DNA from: Natrinema marinum
Lineage (GTDB): Archaea; Halobacteriota; Halobacteria; Halobacteriales; Natrialbaceae
Reading direction: 5' to 3'
Assembly (NCBI RefSeq): GCF_024296685.1
Contig: NZ_CP100763.1
Span: 1,302,001-1,366,000, forward strand
Length of the DNA stretch: 64,000 nt
Below, piece by piece: positions 50,701 through 59,763 of the stretch. The notes under the pieces were generated by a model. That model had not been told where the DNA came from and searched no databases. It was given only the letters and a program-made list of their open reading frames with translations. Numbering within the stretch: position 1 is the first letter of the stretch; each line of letters starts with the position of its first letter. A program made the position numbers and the translations under genes.

Positions 50701-51915
50701 ATGGCCGACCGCGGGTTCGACCTCGAGGACCGACTCCGGACGCTCGAGGAGAACGACTTGAAACGGGCACTCTCGCCTGGCGATCGGGTCGCCGAGCGCG
50801 GCTACTTCGCCGAGCCGTCGGGCGCCGATCTCCCGGTACTCGACTCGGCGGAGGCGCTGGTGTTTGCCTCGAACAACTATCTGGGGCTGACCGACGACCA
50901 GCGGGTACAGGACGCGGCCCGACAGGCGGCCGCGACCGTCGGCACCGGCGCGGGCGCGAGCCGCCTCGTCACCGGTGATACGCTGGTCCATCAGGATTTA
51001 GAGCGCGTGCTTGCCGAGACGAAAGGCACCGAGCGCGCGCTCGCATTTTCGTCCGGGTACGCCGCGAACGTGGGGACGATCGCAGCGCTCGAGCCCGACG
51101 TGGTCTTCTCCGACGAACTAAATCACGCGAGCATCATCGATGGCTGTCGGCTCGCGGCTTCCGAGACTGTCGTCTACGACCACTGCGACGCCGCGAGCCT
51201 GCGAGCGGCCCTCGAGGAGCGGGCCGACCGAGCTGGAGGGGGAACGGCCGACGAATCCTGGCTGATCGTCACCGACTCGGTGTTCAGCATGGACGGCACC
51301 GTCGCCCCGCTCGAGGACATCTGCGACGCCGCCGAGGAGTTCGGCGCGTGGGTGATGGTCGACGAGGCCCACGCGACGGGCCTCTACGCGAACGGCGGCG
51401 GTATCGTCCAGGCCGAAGGGCTCGAGGACCGAGTCCAAATCCAGATGGGGACGCTCTCGAAGGCGCTGGCCAGTCAGGGCGGCTACGTCGCCGGCAGTTC
51501 GGAACTGATCGAGTGTCTCCTCAACGACGCCAGATCGTTCGTCTTCTCGACCGGCCTCGCGCCGCCGGCCGCCGCCGCCGCCAGCGAGGCGTTGCACGTC
51601 GCTCGCCACGGCGACGTGCGCGAGCGACTCTGGGAGAACGTCGCTCACTTGCGCGATGGCCTCGAGTCGATGGGGCTCGAGGTCTGGGGCGACTCCCAGA
51701 TTCTCCCCGTCGTCATCGGCGACCGTCGGGACGCGATGGCCCTCGCGGAGGGGATCCGCGAGCGAGATGTCGTCGCACCGGCGATCCGGCCGCCGACTGT
51801 CCCCGAGGGAACCAGCCGCATCCGCGTCGTCCCGATGGCGACCCACGGGCAGGGCGACATCGTCGCCTGCCTCGAGGCGTTCCGCGCCGCAGGCGAGGAG
51901 GTGGGGCTGCTGTGA
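50701..51915 (+). CDS. bioF: 8-amino-7-oxononanoate synthase
   Basis: A 404-residue alpha-oxoamine synthase (PLP fold type I) that joins pimeloyl-thioester and alanine to form KAPA. Key blocks are ASNNYLGL, SRLVTGDTLVHQDLERVLAETKGTERALAFSSGYAANVG, FSDELNHASIIDGCRL, VDEAHATGLYANGGG and the Schiff-base Lys of GTLSKALASQGGYVAG. Related enzymes (Kbl, HemA) share the fold, but the operon settles it. The ATG at 50701 was chosen because upstream codons in the same frame are not conserved. Its TGA overlaps bioD by four bases. Confidence 0.94.
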   Translation: MADRGFDLEDRLRTLEENDLKRALSPGDRVAERGYFAEPSGADLPVLDSAEALVFASNNYLGLTDDQRVQDAARQAAATVGTGAGASRLVTGDTLVHQDLERVLAETKGTERALAFSSGYAANVGTIAALEPDVVFSDELNHASIIDGCRLAASETVVYDHCDAASLRAALEERADRAGGGTADESWLIVTDSVFSMDGTVAPLEDICDAAEEFGAWVMVDEAHATGLYANGGGIVQAEGLEDRVQIQMGTLSKALASQGGYVAGSSELIECLLNDARSFVFSTGLAPPAAAAASEALHVARHGDVRERLWENVAHLRDGLESMGLEVWGDSQILPVVIGDRRDAMALAEGIRERDVVAPAIRPPTVPEGTSRIRVVPMATHGQGDIVACLEAFRAAGEEVGLL

Positions 51916-52613
51916 GCGCAGCCCGACCGATCGCCGTCGTGGGCACCGGGACCGACGTCGGAAAGACGGTCATCACGGCCGGGCTCACGCACCTGCTTCG
52001 CGACGCCGGTCACAACGCACGGGCGATCAAACCGGCCCAGACGGGTCATCCGCCGGACGACGACGCGGGCTTCGTCGCCGGGGCCTGTGACGATCCGACC
52101 GCCGCGACCTGCCCGCGCTACCTCGAGCCCGCGCTGGCTCCCCGCGTCGCGGCCGAAATCGCGGACGAAGAGCTCACCTACGAGTCGATCCGTGCGGCCT
52201 GCGAGCGCGAGATCGAGGCGACGCCGGTCCCGTTCGTCGAAGGGATCGGCGGACTCCGGGTGCCGCTGGCCGGCGACCACGAGGTGATCGACCTCGTGGC
52301 CGATCTCGAGGCGACGGCGGTCGTCGTCACCCGGTCGGGGCTCGGGACGCTCAACCACACCGCGCTCTCGGTCGACGCGCTCGAGGACCGCGGCGTCGAT
52401 GTCTGCGGGATCGTCGTCAACGAGTACGCCGGCGAAACCGTCGCCGAGCGGACGAACCCGGACGAACTCGAGCGGATGACCGGCTACGCGGTCGAGACGG
52501 TGCCGCCGCTGGGCGGGAGAGACGACGAACCCGACCCGCGCGAGCTAGCCGCCGGCGTCAGCGACGCACTGTCGCCCGCGTTTCGTGAGCGATTGCCGAT
52601 AGAACGCGTCTGA
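51912..52613 (+). CDS. bioD: Dethiobiotin synthetase
   Basis: A 233-residue ATP-dependent carboxylase-type enzyme that closes the ureido ring of dethiobiotin. The P-loop is GTGTDVGKTVITAG at the N-terminus, and IKPAQTGHPPDDDAGFVA and VEGIGGLRVPLAGDHEV follow. The start is GTG, overlapping the bioF stop as GTGA. Nothing is missing from the family pattern. It closes the bioB-bioU-bioF-bioD operon. Confidence 0.94.
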   Translation: MSAARPIAVVGTGTDVGKTVITAGLTHLLRDAGHNARAIKPAQTGHPPDDDAGFVAGACDDPTAATCPRYLEPALAPRVAAEIADEELTYESIRAACEREIEATPVPFVEGIGGLRVPLAGDHEVIDLVADLEATAVVVTRSGLGTLNHTALSVDALEDRGVDVCGIVVNEYAGETVAERTNPDELERMTGYAVETVPPLGGRDDEPDPRELAAGVSDALSPAFRERLPIERV

Positions 52614-52628
52614 TCGGTCGGCGTCCAC

Positions 52629-52826
52629 TCAGGCCGACGGTGTCGGTGGCTCTTCTTCCGACGACGACCGGTCGTGGTCGGACGAAACAGTCGACGCCTC
52701 GCCGTCGAGGTCGACGAGGCAGGAGACAACCTCGGATTTCCGGTGTTTCACCTCGAGATGGACCCGGAGATCGTTGCGGTCGCCGTACGTTTCTGTGCAA
52801 AGCGGGCAGCTATGGGGGTTCGTCAT
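52629..52826 (-). CDS. Small C2H2 zinc-finger protein
   Basis: A 65-residue protein, MTNPHSCPLCTETYGDRNDLRVHLEVKHRK, carrying one C2H2 finger (C-x2-C...H-x3-4-H). The remainder is acidic and disordered (DHDRSSSEEEPPTPSA). Such small C2H2 proteins are common in haloarchaea. It may bind DNA or protein. It converges with bioD, with 15 bases between stops. Confidence 0.75.
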   Translation of the reverse strand: MTNPHSCPLCTETYGDRNDLRVHLEVKHRKSEVVSCLVDLDGEASTVSSDHDRSSSEEEPPTPSA

Positions 52827-52953
52827 TCAACCAGTCACCATGTATTCGTCTCATCGTTTATCGACGTAATAGTGTCGATTATTCAATATATGGATATATC
52901 GAGCGGGCTGAACGCTTGGATGGCATCCGGAGACGAACCAGCAGGGACGTTCG

Positions 52954-54453
52954 TCACATGAAATCGCTCAGCCCTGACTGATCGTCGTCAGGTTCGTCGG
53001 CCGCCGACTGATCGTCCGCTGTCGACTCCGTGGCCGACCCGTCGTCGGTCTCCGAGGCCACGAGCGTCTGTTGTTCGTTGCCGCCGTCATCCGCGTCCGT
53101 ATCGGCGGCGGGTTCGTCGGTATCGTCCTCGCTCGAGCGCTCGGCCTCGAAGAAGGCGTTGCCCGAGTGTTCGACCGCTTCCTCCGCTTTGCGCTCTTCG
53201 GCGTCTTCGACGATCGACTGGACCTTGTTTGTGTCTTTCCCGCTGCCGGTGACAAAGGAGACCTCCGACGCGTCGAGGTCGTAGGCGGCGGCCATGCGGA
53301 CGGTCAGCTCGCGGTTCTTGCAGTGGTGGGTCATCGCCGAGAGGAACGGAAGGATCTCGCGGCGGGCCGTGGCGACGCTCGCGCCCTCGCGCTCGGCGAT
53401 ACGCTCGGCGATCGAATCGCGGGTGTTCCGGGTTCCTTTCGTGCGACCGAGTTTCGACCAGTAGCTCGGCGGGCCGTAGCGGGTCCAGCCGCCCTTGTCG
53501 CCCCGCCGGGAGGCGGCGACGCCGGCGGTCATGTTGTCCGTCGCGTACCGCCAGAACGAGTAGTTCTGCGTGGCCCGAACCCGGCCCAGCCAGCGGTCGG
53601 CGTTCGAGAGGAACCCGTAGGCGTCGGCCAGTTCGGCGCCCTCGTAGTCTTTCGGGACGTTGTCTTCGATCCAGTTGAGCAGATCGTCCGGCGTCTCGTC
53701 GACATCGTAGGAGGCCCGCAACGCGCCTTCGGCGTCTTCCTCTTTGATGAGCGCGTCGAGGAAGTCGAAGATGCCCTCGGTGGTGTCGCGCTGGCCGGTC
53801 ACCACGTCCTCGACGGTCAGCCGCTCGGTCTCCTCGGCGACCGCCTGCAGGTCGTTGACCGCCGAGCGCAGGTCGCCGCTGGTCGACTCGGCGATCTTCT
53901 CTAGCGCTTCCTCGTCGAACTCGACGCCCTCGCGGCGGCAGATGTCCCGGAGGACGGGCACGATCGAGCGCTTCGAGACATCGCGGAACTCGATGGTCTC
54001 GCAGGCGTTGCGTAGCGACTGGCTCATGTCGTAGAACTCGTTGGCCACGAGAACGATCGGCTGGTTCGCGTCCTTGACGACGCGGGTGACCTCCCGCGAG
54101 CCGCCGTAGTCGGCGTTCCCGTGGAAGTTGTCCGCCTCGTCCAGAATGACCAGCCTGCGGCCCGCCCCGCCGGCGGTGAGCGTCCCGCTTTTTGCGGCTT
54201 CGCCGGCGACGCGTTCGATCACGTCGGCCCCACGGCTGTCGCTGGCGTTGAGTTCCATCACCGGCCAGCCCAGGTCGTTGGCCAGCGCGTGGGCGGCCGA
54301 CGTTTTCCCGACGCCGGGGCTGCCGTGAACGATCACCGACTTGCGGTGGTCGTCCCAGCTCTCGGCCCACTCCCTGAGCTGATCGCGGGCCTTGTTGTTG
54401 CCGCGCACCTCCGACAGCGTCGTCGGGCGGTACGTCTCCGTCCAGTCGGTCAT
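52954..54453 (-). CDS. rfcL: Replication factor C large subunit
   Basis: A 499-residue clamp-loader subunit. The Walker A motif is GSPGVGKT (44-51), the Walker B LVILDEADN near residue 105, and the remaining AAA+ features (NEFYDMSQSLRNACETIEF) are intact. A long acidic disordered region (residues about 415-490) follows the collar. The C-terminus QSGLSDFM is a plausible PCNA-interacting peptide (Q-x-x-L-x-x-F). It loads the sliding clamp with the RFC small subunit, which is elsewhere. The acidic insertion is typical of halophilic RfcL. Confidence 0.95.
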   Translation of the reverse strand: MTDWTETYRPTTLSEVRGNNKARDQLREWAESWDDHRKSVIVHGSPGVGKTSAAHALANDLGWPVMELNASDSRGADVIERVAGEAAKSGTLTAGGAGRRLVILDEADNFHGNADYGGSREVTRVVKDANQPIVLVANEFYDMSQSLRNACETIEFRDVSKRSIVPVLRDICRREGVEFDEEALEKIAESTSGDLRSAVNDLQAVAEETERLTVEDVVTGQRDTTEGIFDFLDALIKEEDAEGALRASYDVDETPDDLLNWIEDNVPKDYEGAELADAYGFLSNADRWLGRVRATQNYSFWRYATDNMTAGVAASRRGDKGGWTRYGPPSYWSKLGRTKGTRNTRDSIAERIAEREGASVATARREILPFLSAMTHHCKNRELTVRMAAAYDLDASEVSFVTGSGKDTNKVQSIVEDAEERKAEEAVEHSGNAFFEAERSSEDDTDEPAADTDADDGGNEQQTLVASETDDGSATESTADDQSAADEPDDDQSGLSDFM

Positions 54454-54612
54454 TGAATACCGATTGGGGTGAGCCGCGTTTAGTGGTTGCGGAGCGTCAC
54501 TCTTCGTCGATCGGTTTCAGGTCGAGGCGGGCCGGAACGTCTTCGTGCGCCTCGTCGCTCGAGCCATCCTCGATACCCTACTTCTATGCGACTGGCCGGC
54601 TTTAATCCGGTA

Positions 54613-56127
54613 ATGGCGGATCTGGTCGACCTCGTTCACCGCTCGCTCCGTGACGAGGCCCGACGCGAGTTCGACGACCGCGTCGACGAGCAGGCCACGC
54701 GGCTGGCCGACGCCCTTCGCGAGGGGCGACTCGACAGCCCCGGCTTCGGGCTGGGGATCGAACTCGAGGCCTACGCGGTCGACGGGGACGGCGAACTCAC
54801 CCGAGTGCCGAAGACCGTCCTCGAGAGCGACTGCGAGAAGGAACTCGGACGGCAGAACGTCGAGTTTCACACGGAGCCGTCGTCGTTCGACGGCGACGGG
54901 ATCGCCGATCAGGCAGCAGCGCTCCGGCGGCGCTATCGGCGCGTGCAACGGGTCGCGGACGAAGCGGGCGCATCGATCGCCCTCGACGCCATGTGGACGA
55001 TGCCGCCCGCGGCGGGAAGCTATCCGTACCTCGCGGACGTCGGCGACCGCGAGGGGGTCACGATCGCCAAGAACATGACGCCGTCGCCGCGGTACTGCGC
55101 GATCGACAACGACATCCTGGCGCGAACGGGCGGGTCGGTCGCGCTCGAGGTGCCTGGCGTCGAGCGGCGCTTTCCGTCGATCCTGTTCGAGTCGCTGGCG
55201 AGTTCGATCCAGCCCCACGTCCAGATTCCCGACGCCGAGGCGTTTCCGCGCTACTACAACCTCGCCGTCCGGACGCTCGGGCCGGTGCTCGCGCTGGCGA
55301 CGAACTCGCCGCTGTTACCGCCGGACCTGTACGATATCGAGGACCCGGCCAGCCTGCTCGAGGAGACCTACCACGAACTCCGCATTCCGGTGTTCGAACA
55401 GTCGATCAATCGGGCGTGGGAGAAGGTCCGGTTCCCCCGCGGAATCGACGACGCGACCGACACCCTCGAGCGGCTCGCGGCCGACCAGACGTGTGCCCCG
55501 TTTCTGCGCGAGTGGCTCGCGGACGGGGACCGCGAGACGTTTTCGGATCGGTTCTGGGAACTCGACCACAAGCGGGGAACGTACTGGCGATGGCTCCGGG
55601 CCGTCATCGGGGGCCAGCCCGTCGGTCAGGGGGACCGATGGTCGATCCGCATCGAGTACCGCCCGCTCCCGACCCAGCCGACGATCGCCGAGAACATCGG
55701 GTTCCAGTGTTTAGTCGCCGGCCTCCTCCGCGGGCTGTACGTGGCCGACCACCCGCTCGCGAGCCTCGAGCACGACGCGGCCGAGCGGAGCTTCTACGCG
55801 GCGGTCGAGGACGGGCTCGAGGCGGACCTCGCGTGGCTCACCGCCGACGGCGACCGGACGACGGACTCGAGCGTGATCTACGACGAGCTCTTCGCGTTCG
55901 CCCGTCGCGGCCTCCGCGAGCAGGGCGTGCCGTCGGAGACGATCGAGACGTACCTCGGTCTGCTCGAGACCCGCTGGGCCGAGCGGACGACGCCCAGTCG
56001 CTGGAAGCTCGACCGGGTCGCCGACGGGCTCGAGGCGGGCGAATCGTTCGAGGACGCAGTGTTCGCCATGCAACGCGAGTACTTCGACCGATCGGCCGGC
56101 GATGAACCGGTCACGCAGTGGTCCTGA
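54613..56127 (+). CDS. Glutamate-cysteine ligase-like (GCS2 family)
   Basis: A 504-residue protein of the glutamate-cysteine ligase/carboxylate-amine ligase family. The N-terminal active-site region LGIELEAYAVDGDGELTRVPKTVL, with metal-binding Glu residues, is followed by NVEFHTEPSSFDGDG, ALDAMWTMPPAAGSYPYLADVGDREGVTIAKNMTPSPRYC and WSIRIEYRPLPTQPT. In haloarchaea such enzymes are thought to make gamma-glutamylcysteine, the main thiol. The ATG at 54613 is taken; an in-frame ATG at 54586 would add nine residues and is possible. Confidence 0.82.
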   Translation: MADLVDLVHRSLRDEARREFDDRVDEQATRLADALREGRLDSPGFGLGIELEAYAVDGDGELTRVPKTVLESDCEKELGRQNVEFHTEPSSFDGDGIADQAAALRRRYRRVQRVADEAGASIALDAMWTMPPAAGSYPYLADVGDREGVTIAKNMTPSPRYCAIDNDILARTGGSVALEVPGVERRFPSILFESLASSIQPHVQIPDAEAFPRYYNLAVRTLGPVLALATNSPLLPPDLYDIEDPASLLEETYHELRIPVFEQSINRAWEKVRFPRGIDDATDTLERLAADQTCAPFLREWLADGDRETFSDRFWELDHKRGTYWRWLRAVIGGQPVGQGDRWSIRIEYRPLPTQPTIAENIGFQCLVAGLLRGLYVADHPLASLEHDAAERSFYAAVEDGLEADLAWLTADGDRTTDSSVIYDELFAFARRGLREQGVPSETIETYLGLLETRWAERTTPSRWKLDRVADGLEAGESFEDAVFAMQREYFDRSAGDEPVTQWS

Positions 56128-56165
56128 ATCAGTCGGGTCGGACCTCGAGACCCCGCGTCCGGCGG

Positions 56166-57527
56166 TCAATCGGAGGGATCCTCGGCTTCGGCTTCCGGAA
56201 CTCCTTCACTGACGACCACTCGTGAGACCCGCGTCCCCTCGACCGCCTCCACGGTCACTTCGTAGCCGTCGACTTCGATCGCGTCGCCGACCTCCGGCGG
56301 ACGGCCCAGCCGGCTCAGGACCAGTCCGCCGATGGTGTCGAACGCCTCGCTCTCGAAGTTCGTCTCGAGGGTCTCGTTGACCGCCGCGAGCGAAACGCCG
56401 CCGTCCATGGCGTAGCGGCCGTCGGTCAGCTCGTCGATCGAGGGTTCCATCTCCGCGACGTCGAACTCGTCTTGGATTTCGCCGATCACGACCTCGATGA
56501 CGTCCTCGATCGTGAGGATTCCCTCGAACGCGCCCCACTCGTCGATGACGACCGCCAGTTGGACGTTCCGTGCGCGGAACTCCGCGAGGATCTCGTCGAT
56601 TCGGCGGGTCTCGGGGACGATAATGACGTCTCGAGCCAGATCGCGCGCGGTGGGTTCCTCGGCCGCCGAGCCGTCGGTCTCGTTTGCGGTCTCGATCGCG
56701 TGGAGGACGTCTTTCGCGTGGACGAACCCGACGACGGGCTCGTCGGCGTCGTCGTCGACGATGGGGAATCGGGTGTAGCTCCCGCTCGCGGCGACGCCCC
56801 GGAGCTCCGAGAGGGGCATATCGGCGCGGACGGTGACGACGTCCGGTCGGGGGACCATGACCTCGCGGGCGATCGTATCGCCCAGATCGAAGACGGCCTC
56901 GATCATCTCGACTTCGTCCGTCTCGACGGCGCCCTGTTCGCCGGACCGCGAAACGATGCGTACGATCTCCTCCGGACTGTGGCTCTCGTCGCGCTCGGAG
57001 GCCGGCGCGACGCCGATCAGGCGCGTGAAGAAGTTCGCCGTCCCGTTGAAGACGACGATACCGGGGATGAAGATGTAGTAGAAGAACTTCATCGGGGCGG
57101 CGACCAGCAGCGCGATCCGCTCGGCATCGGCGATGGCGAGCGTCTTCGGCGCGAGTTCGCCGAAGACGACGTGGAGGAACGTGATGACGCTGAACCCGAC
57201 TGCAATAGAGACCAGATGCAGCGTACCAGCGGGCAACACTGGCCCCAAAACGGGCTCGAGCAGCGAGGCGATGGCCGGTTCGCCGACCCAGCCCAGTCCC
57301 AGCGAGGCGATCGTGATCCCCAATTGGGTGGTCGCCAGATAATCGTCCAGATTCTCCTCGGCCTCCTGGACCAGCTTCGCCGACGACTTCCCCTCCTCGA
57401 CGAGCGTCTCGATCTGAGTCGATCGGATGCGGACGTAGGCGAACTCCGCCGCGACGAAGAAGCCGTTCAGGAAGACCAAGAAGAGAGCGAAGAGGAGCCG
57501 ACCGACCGAGAAAACGAGGTCTACCAC
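56166..57527 (-). CDS. CNNM/CorC-family membrane protein with CBS domains
   Basis: A 453-residue protein, GTG start at 57527. The DUF21/CNNM membrane domain takes about 190 residues (four helices: SVGRLLFALFLVFLNGFFVAAEFAYVRIR, and the region ALLVAAPMKFFYYIFIPGIVVFNGTANFF). Two CBS domains follow (MVPRPDVVTVRADMPLSELRGVAASGSYTRFPIV and RNVQLAVVIDEWGAFEGILTIEDVIEVVIGEIQDEF), then a CorC_HlyC domain (DGRYAMDGGVSLAAVNETL). Members transport or sense Mg2+ and other ions. The GTG is preferred because the first membrane helix begins just after it; a GTG at 57536 is equally possible. Confidence 0.86.
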   Translation of the reverse strand: MVDLVFSVGRLLFALFLVFLNGFFVAAEFAYVRIRSTQIETLVEEGKSSAKLVQEAEENLDDYLATTQLGITIASLGLGWVGEPAIASLLEPVLGPVLPAGTLHLVSIAVGFSVITFLHVVFGELAPKTLAIADAERIALLVAAPMKFFYYIFIPGIVVFNGTANFFTRLIGVAPASERDESHSPEEIVRIVSRSGEQGAVETDEVEMIEAVFDLGDTIAREVMVPRPDVVTVRADMPLSELRGVAASGSYTRFPIVDDDADEPVVGFVHAKDVLHAIETANETDGSAAEEPTARDLARDVIIVPETRRIDEILAEFRARNVQLAVVIDEWGAFEGILTIEDVIEVVIGEIQDEFDVAEMEPSIDELTDGRYAMDGGVSLAAVNETLETNFESEAFDTIGGLVLSRLGRPPEVGDAIEVDGYEVTVEAVEGTRVSRVVVSEGVPEAEAEDPSD

Positions 57528-57863
57528 CGCCCCCACCTCGGCGACCTCGAGCGCTTCGTCGGCGTCGCACTCACGACAGTTTCTCGACGCACTCGACGAC
57601 CGATCCGTCGGTCTCGCTCGCTCGAGCGAGCGGCCCGACGGACGACGATCGGCGGCGGAGACGCGGAACGGGCCTCGCAGCCGGTAGAGACGACCATACG
57701 GGTACTTGGCACAGGACTTACAAAACCGTAGCGCTGGCGATCGACCGCCGACCGGCGGGCGCTCGTCCGAAGCCGCGATCGATCGGCCGGCAACGGCACG
57801 CCGGTCCGTCCGATCGATGGCCGGGTCCGGAGCGGCTAACTGGCTGTAACTCCAACGCCGCCC
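57528..57863. other. 336-base intergenic region with an 18-base palindrome
   Basis: No gene is supported. A perfect 18-base palindrome (CGCTCGCTC/GAGCGAGCG, 57615-57632) lies about 90 bases upstream of the CNNM/CorC gene. An AT-rich stretch aatccgtag lies near 57720-57740. The rest is GC-rich without a coding pattern. Confidence 0.5.
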
Positions 57864-58625
57864 ATGAACGTCGCGATCGTCACCGTCGGCGACGAGATCC
57901 TCGCGGGGTCGACCACCAACACCAACGCGTCGTGGCTGGCCGAGCGGATCACCGCACGCGGCAGCACCGTCGCCCGAATTCTGACGATCCCCGACGACCG
58001 CGACCTCATCGCCGACTACGTCGCCCGCTGGAGCGACGCCTTCGACGCCGTCATCGTTACCGGCGGCATCGGCGGCACGCCCGACGACGTGACCGTCGAA
58101 GCCGTCGCCGACGGCCTCGAGCGGGAGTTCGTCGTCCACGGCGAAATTCGCGAGCGCCTCCTCGAGAAGGCCGCGGCCTTCCGTGACGAGAACCCGGAGA
58201 TGGTCGAGGAGTACGACCTCCAACTGGACATCGACGCGGCCGCTTCGATCCCCGAGGGCGCGACGCCGATCGTCGTCGACGAGGGGTGGGCTCCCGGCTG
58301 CGTCGTCGAGAACGTCTACGTCTTCGCCGGCATCCCCGACGAGATGAAAGCGATGTTCGAGCAAGTGGCCGACGAGTTTCAGGGCGACGCCGTCGCTCGG
58401 ACGCTGTACACGCCGGCCCCCGAGGGATCCCTCCACGAGGCGCTCGAGGAGGTGAGCGAGCGGTTCGATGTCTCCGTGGGTAGTTATCCCCGCAGCGAGC
58501 ACCGACCGGGCCGGATTCGGGTCTCGAGTACGGAGCCGGAGACGGTCGACGCGGCCCTCGAGTGGCTGCGGGAGCGCGTCGAGACGACCGAACCGCCGTC
58601 GGCCGATGTGAACACCACGGATTGA
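57864..58625 (+). CDS. CinA-like molybdopterin-binding domain protein
   Basis: A 253-residue protein of the CinA N-terminal/MoaB-MogA fold. It shows VTVGDEILAGSTTNTNASWLAERI, DAVIVTGGIGGTPDDVTVEAVADGL and VFAGIPDEMKAMFEQVADEF, matching the competence/damage-inducible CinA N-domain. A C-terminal NMN-deamidase domain is not present. It may bind a pterin cofactor or a nucleotide substrate. The ATG at 57864 is preferred because MNVAIVTVGDEIL is the expected first strand. Confidence 0.84.
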   Translation: MNVAIVTVGDEILAGSTTNTNASWLAERITARGSTVARILTIPDDRDLIADYVARWSDAFDAVIVTGGIGGTPDDVTVEAVADGLEREFVVHGEIRERLLEKAAAFRDENPEMVEEYDLQLDIDAAASIPEGATPIVVDEGWAPGCVVENVYVFAGIPDEMKAMFEQVADEFQGDAVARTLYTPAPEGSLHEALEEVSERFDVSVGSYPRSEHRPGRIRVSSTEPETVDAALEWLRERVETTEPPSADVNTTD

Positions 58626-58733
58626 CGGACGACGGTTCGTTCTCGAGCAATCTGACTGGGTCCAACCAACGGAACACGCGGAGCTTTTAATTTCAGGAAG
58701 TAGTGAATATACAGGGAGAGGACACCGTCGAGA

Positions 58734-59699
58734 ATGCGACCGACGATATTTGCGGGACTTGCGGCCCGTGCCACGCTTGCAGTGGCCATCAGTGGAGTAG
58801 TACTCGCCGGTAGCCTTGCCATCGTAGTGGTGATCGCAGTCGTCAGCGGGATGGTTTTCTCTGCATACGCGTCTGATGTGCTGGACTTCGCTCATATTTC
58901 TCTCCCGAGTGTAGTGTGGGCGGCCGTCTGGTCGCTCTGTGGTCTCTGTGCGATCGTCTGGTTCACTCGGGCGATTGCGAGCGCCGTCCGTCTCGGACGC
59001 ACTGATCTCCTCCAACGAACGACTCCGTTCTCGGAGATAGCGGGAAAGGAGCCGTCAAACACCGAATACGCAATTAGTCGTCTCGCGAGCCAGATAGATG
59101 TCCCAACACCGCCGATACGAGTCAATCCAACGGCGACGCCGCTCGCGTTCACGACGTATCGATCGGATGACCCGATCGTCAGAACCGGTCACGACGCGAC
59201 GCCGGTCCTCGTCGTCTCGCGGGGACTCATCGAGACACTCTCGGAGTCAGAGCTCTCGGCAGTCCTCGCACACGAACTCGCCCACATTTCCAACGACGAT
59301 CTTCGACTGCTCACGGTGATACTCATCCCGCTCATCGGCGCTGAAAGGCTTACACCGGACGAGGGGAGTACGTCGAACGTCCTCGAAGTTTGCGGGCATC
59401 TCCTCAACAGTATCGCACTGATCGGGGTCGGCGTCTTCTCCCGAGGTCGAGAACTGGCCGCAGACCGTGCCGCCGCCGAGTTGACCGGCGATCCGGCTGC
59501 ACTTGCGACTGCGCTCGAGAAACTCGACGAAGCAGCGCCCGCCAAACCGACAGCTGACCTTCGCGAGCACGCTCGCTCGACAAACGCGATCGCTATTCTT
59601 CCGACACTCGGCGACGAACGCCCCAGTTCGGGGCTTCGTTCGACGCATCCGCCGCTCGAGACGCGCCTCAGGCAGCTTCGCTCGTTGGCGGCCGACTGA
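58734..59699 (+). CDS. M48-family (HtpX-like) membrane metalloprotease
   Basis: A 321-residue membrane protease. Residues 8-40 and 58-80 form N-terminal membrane helices. The zinc motif HExxH is LAHELAHISNDD near residue 182, and the third ligand is the Glu of FSRGRELAADRAAAELTGDP near residue 243. A second hydrophobic region (SIALIGVGVFSRG) precedes it. The enzyme degrades damaged membrane proteins. AT-rich elements upstream (ttttaatt at 58685-58692 and gaatata at 58705-58711) are promoter candidates. Confidence 0.87.
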   Translation: MRPTIFAGLAARATLAVAISGVVLAGSLAIVVVIAVVSGMVFSAYASDVLDFAHISLPSVVWAAVWSLCGLCAIVWFTRAIASAVRLGRTDLLQRTTPFSEIAGKEPSNTEYAISRLASQIDVPTPPIRVNPTATPLAFTTYRSDDPIVRTGHDATPVLVVSRGLIETLSESELSAVLAHELAHISNDDLRLLTVILIPLIGAERLTPDEGSTSNVLEVCGHLLNSIALIGVGVFSRGRELAADRAAAELTGDPAALATALEKLDEAAPAKPTADLREHARSTNAIAILPTLGDERPSSGLRSTHPPLETRLRQLRSLAAD

Positions 59700-59763
59700 T
59701 CCAATAAGACCACGGTGACCGAACTGAGCGTCACCGTCGCGCTGTATCGAAAGGGATCAGTGG

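Noticed and set aside
57528-59015. Upstream extension of the CNNM/CorC frame by about 500 codons
   Set aside because: The extension is Arg/Ser-rich with no conserved blocks and overlaps the CinA-like gene on the other strand; the membrane domain begins at the GTG near 57527.
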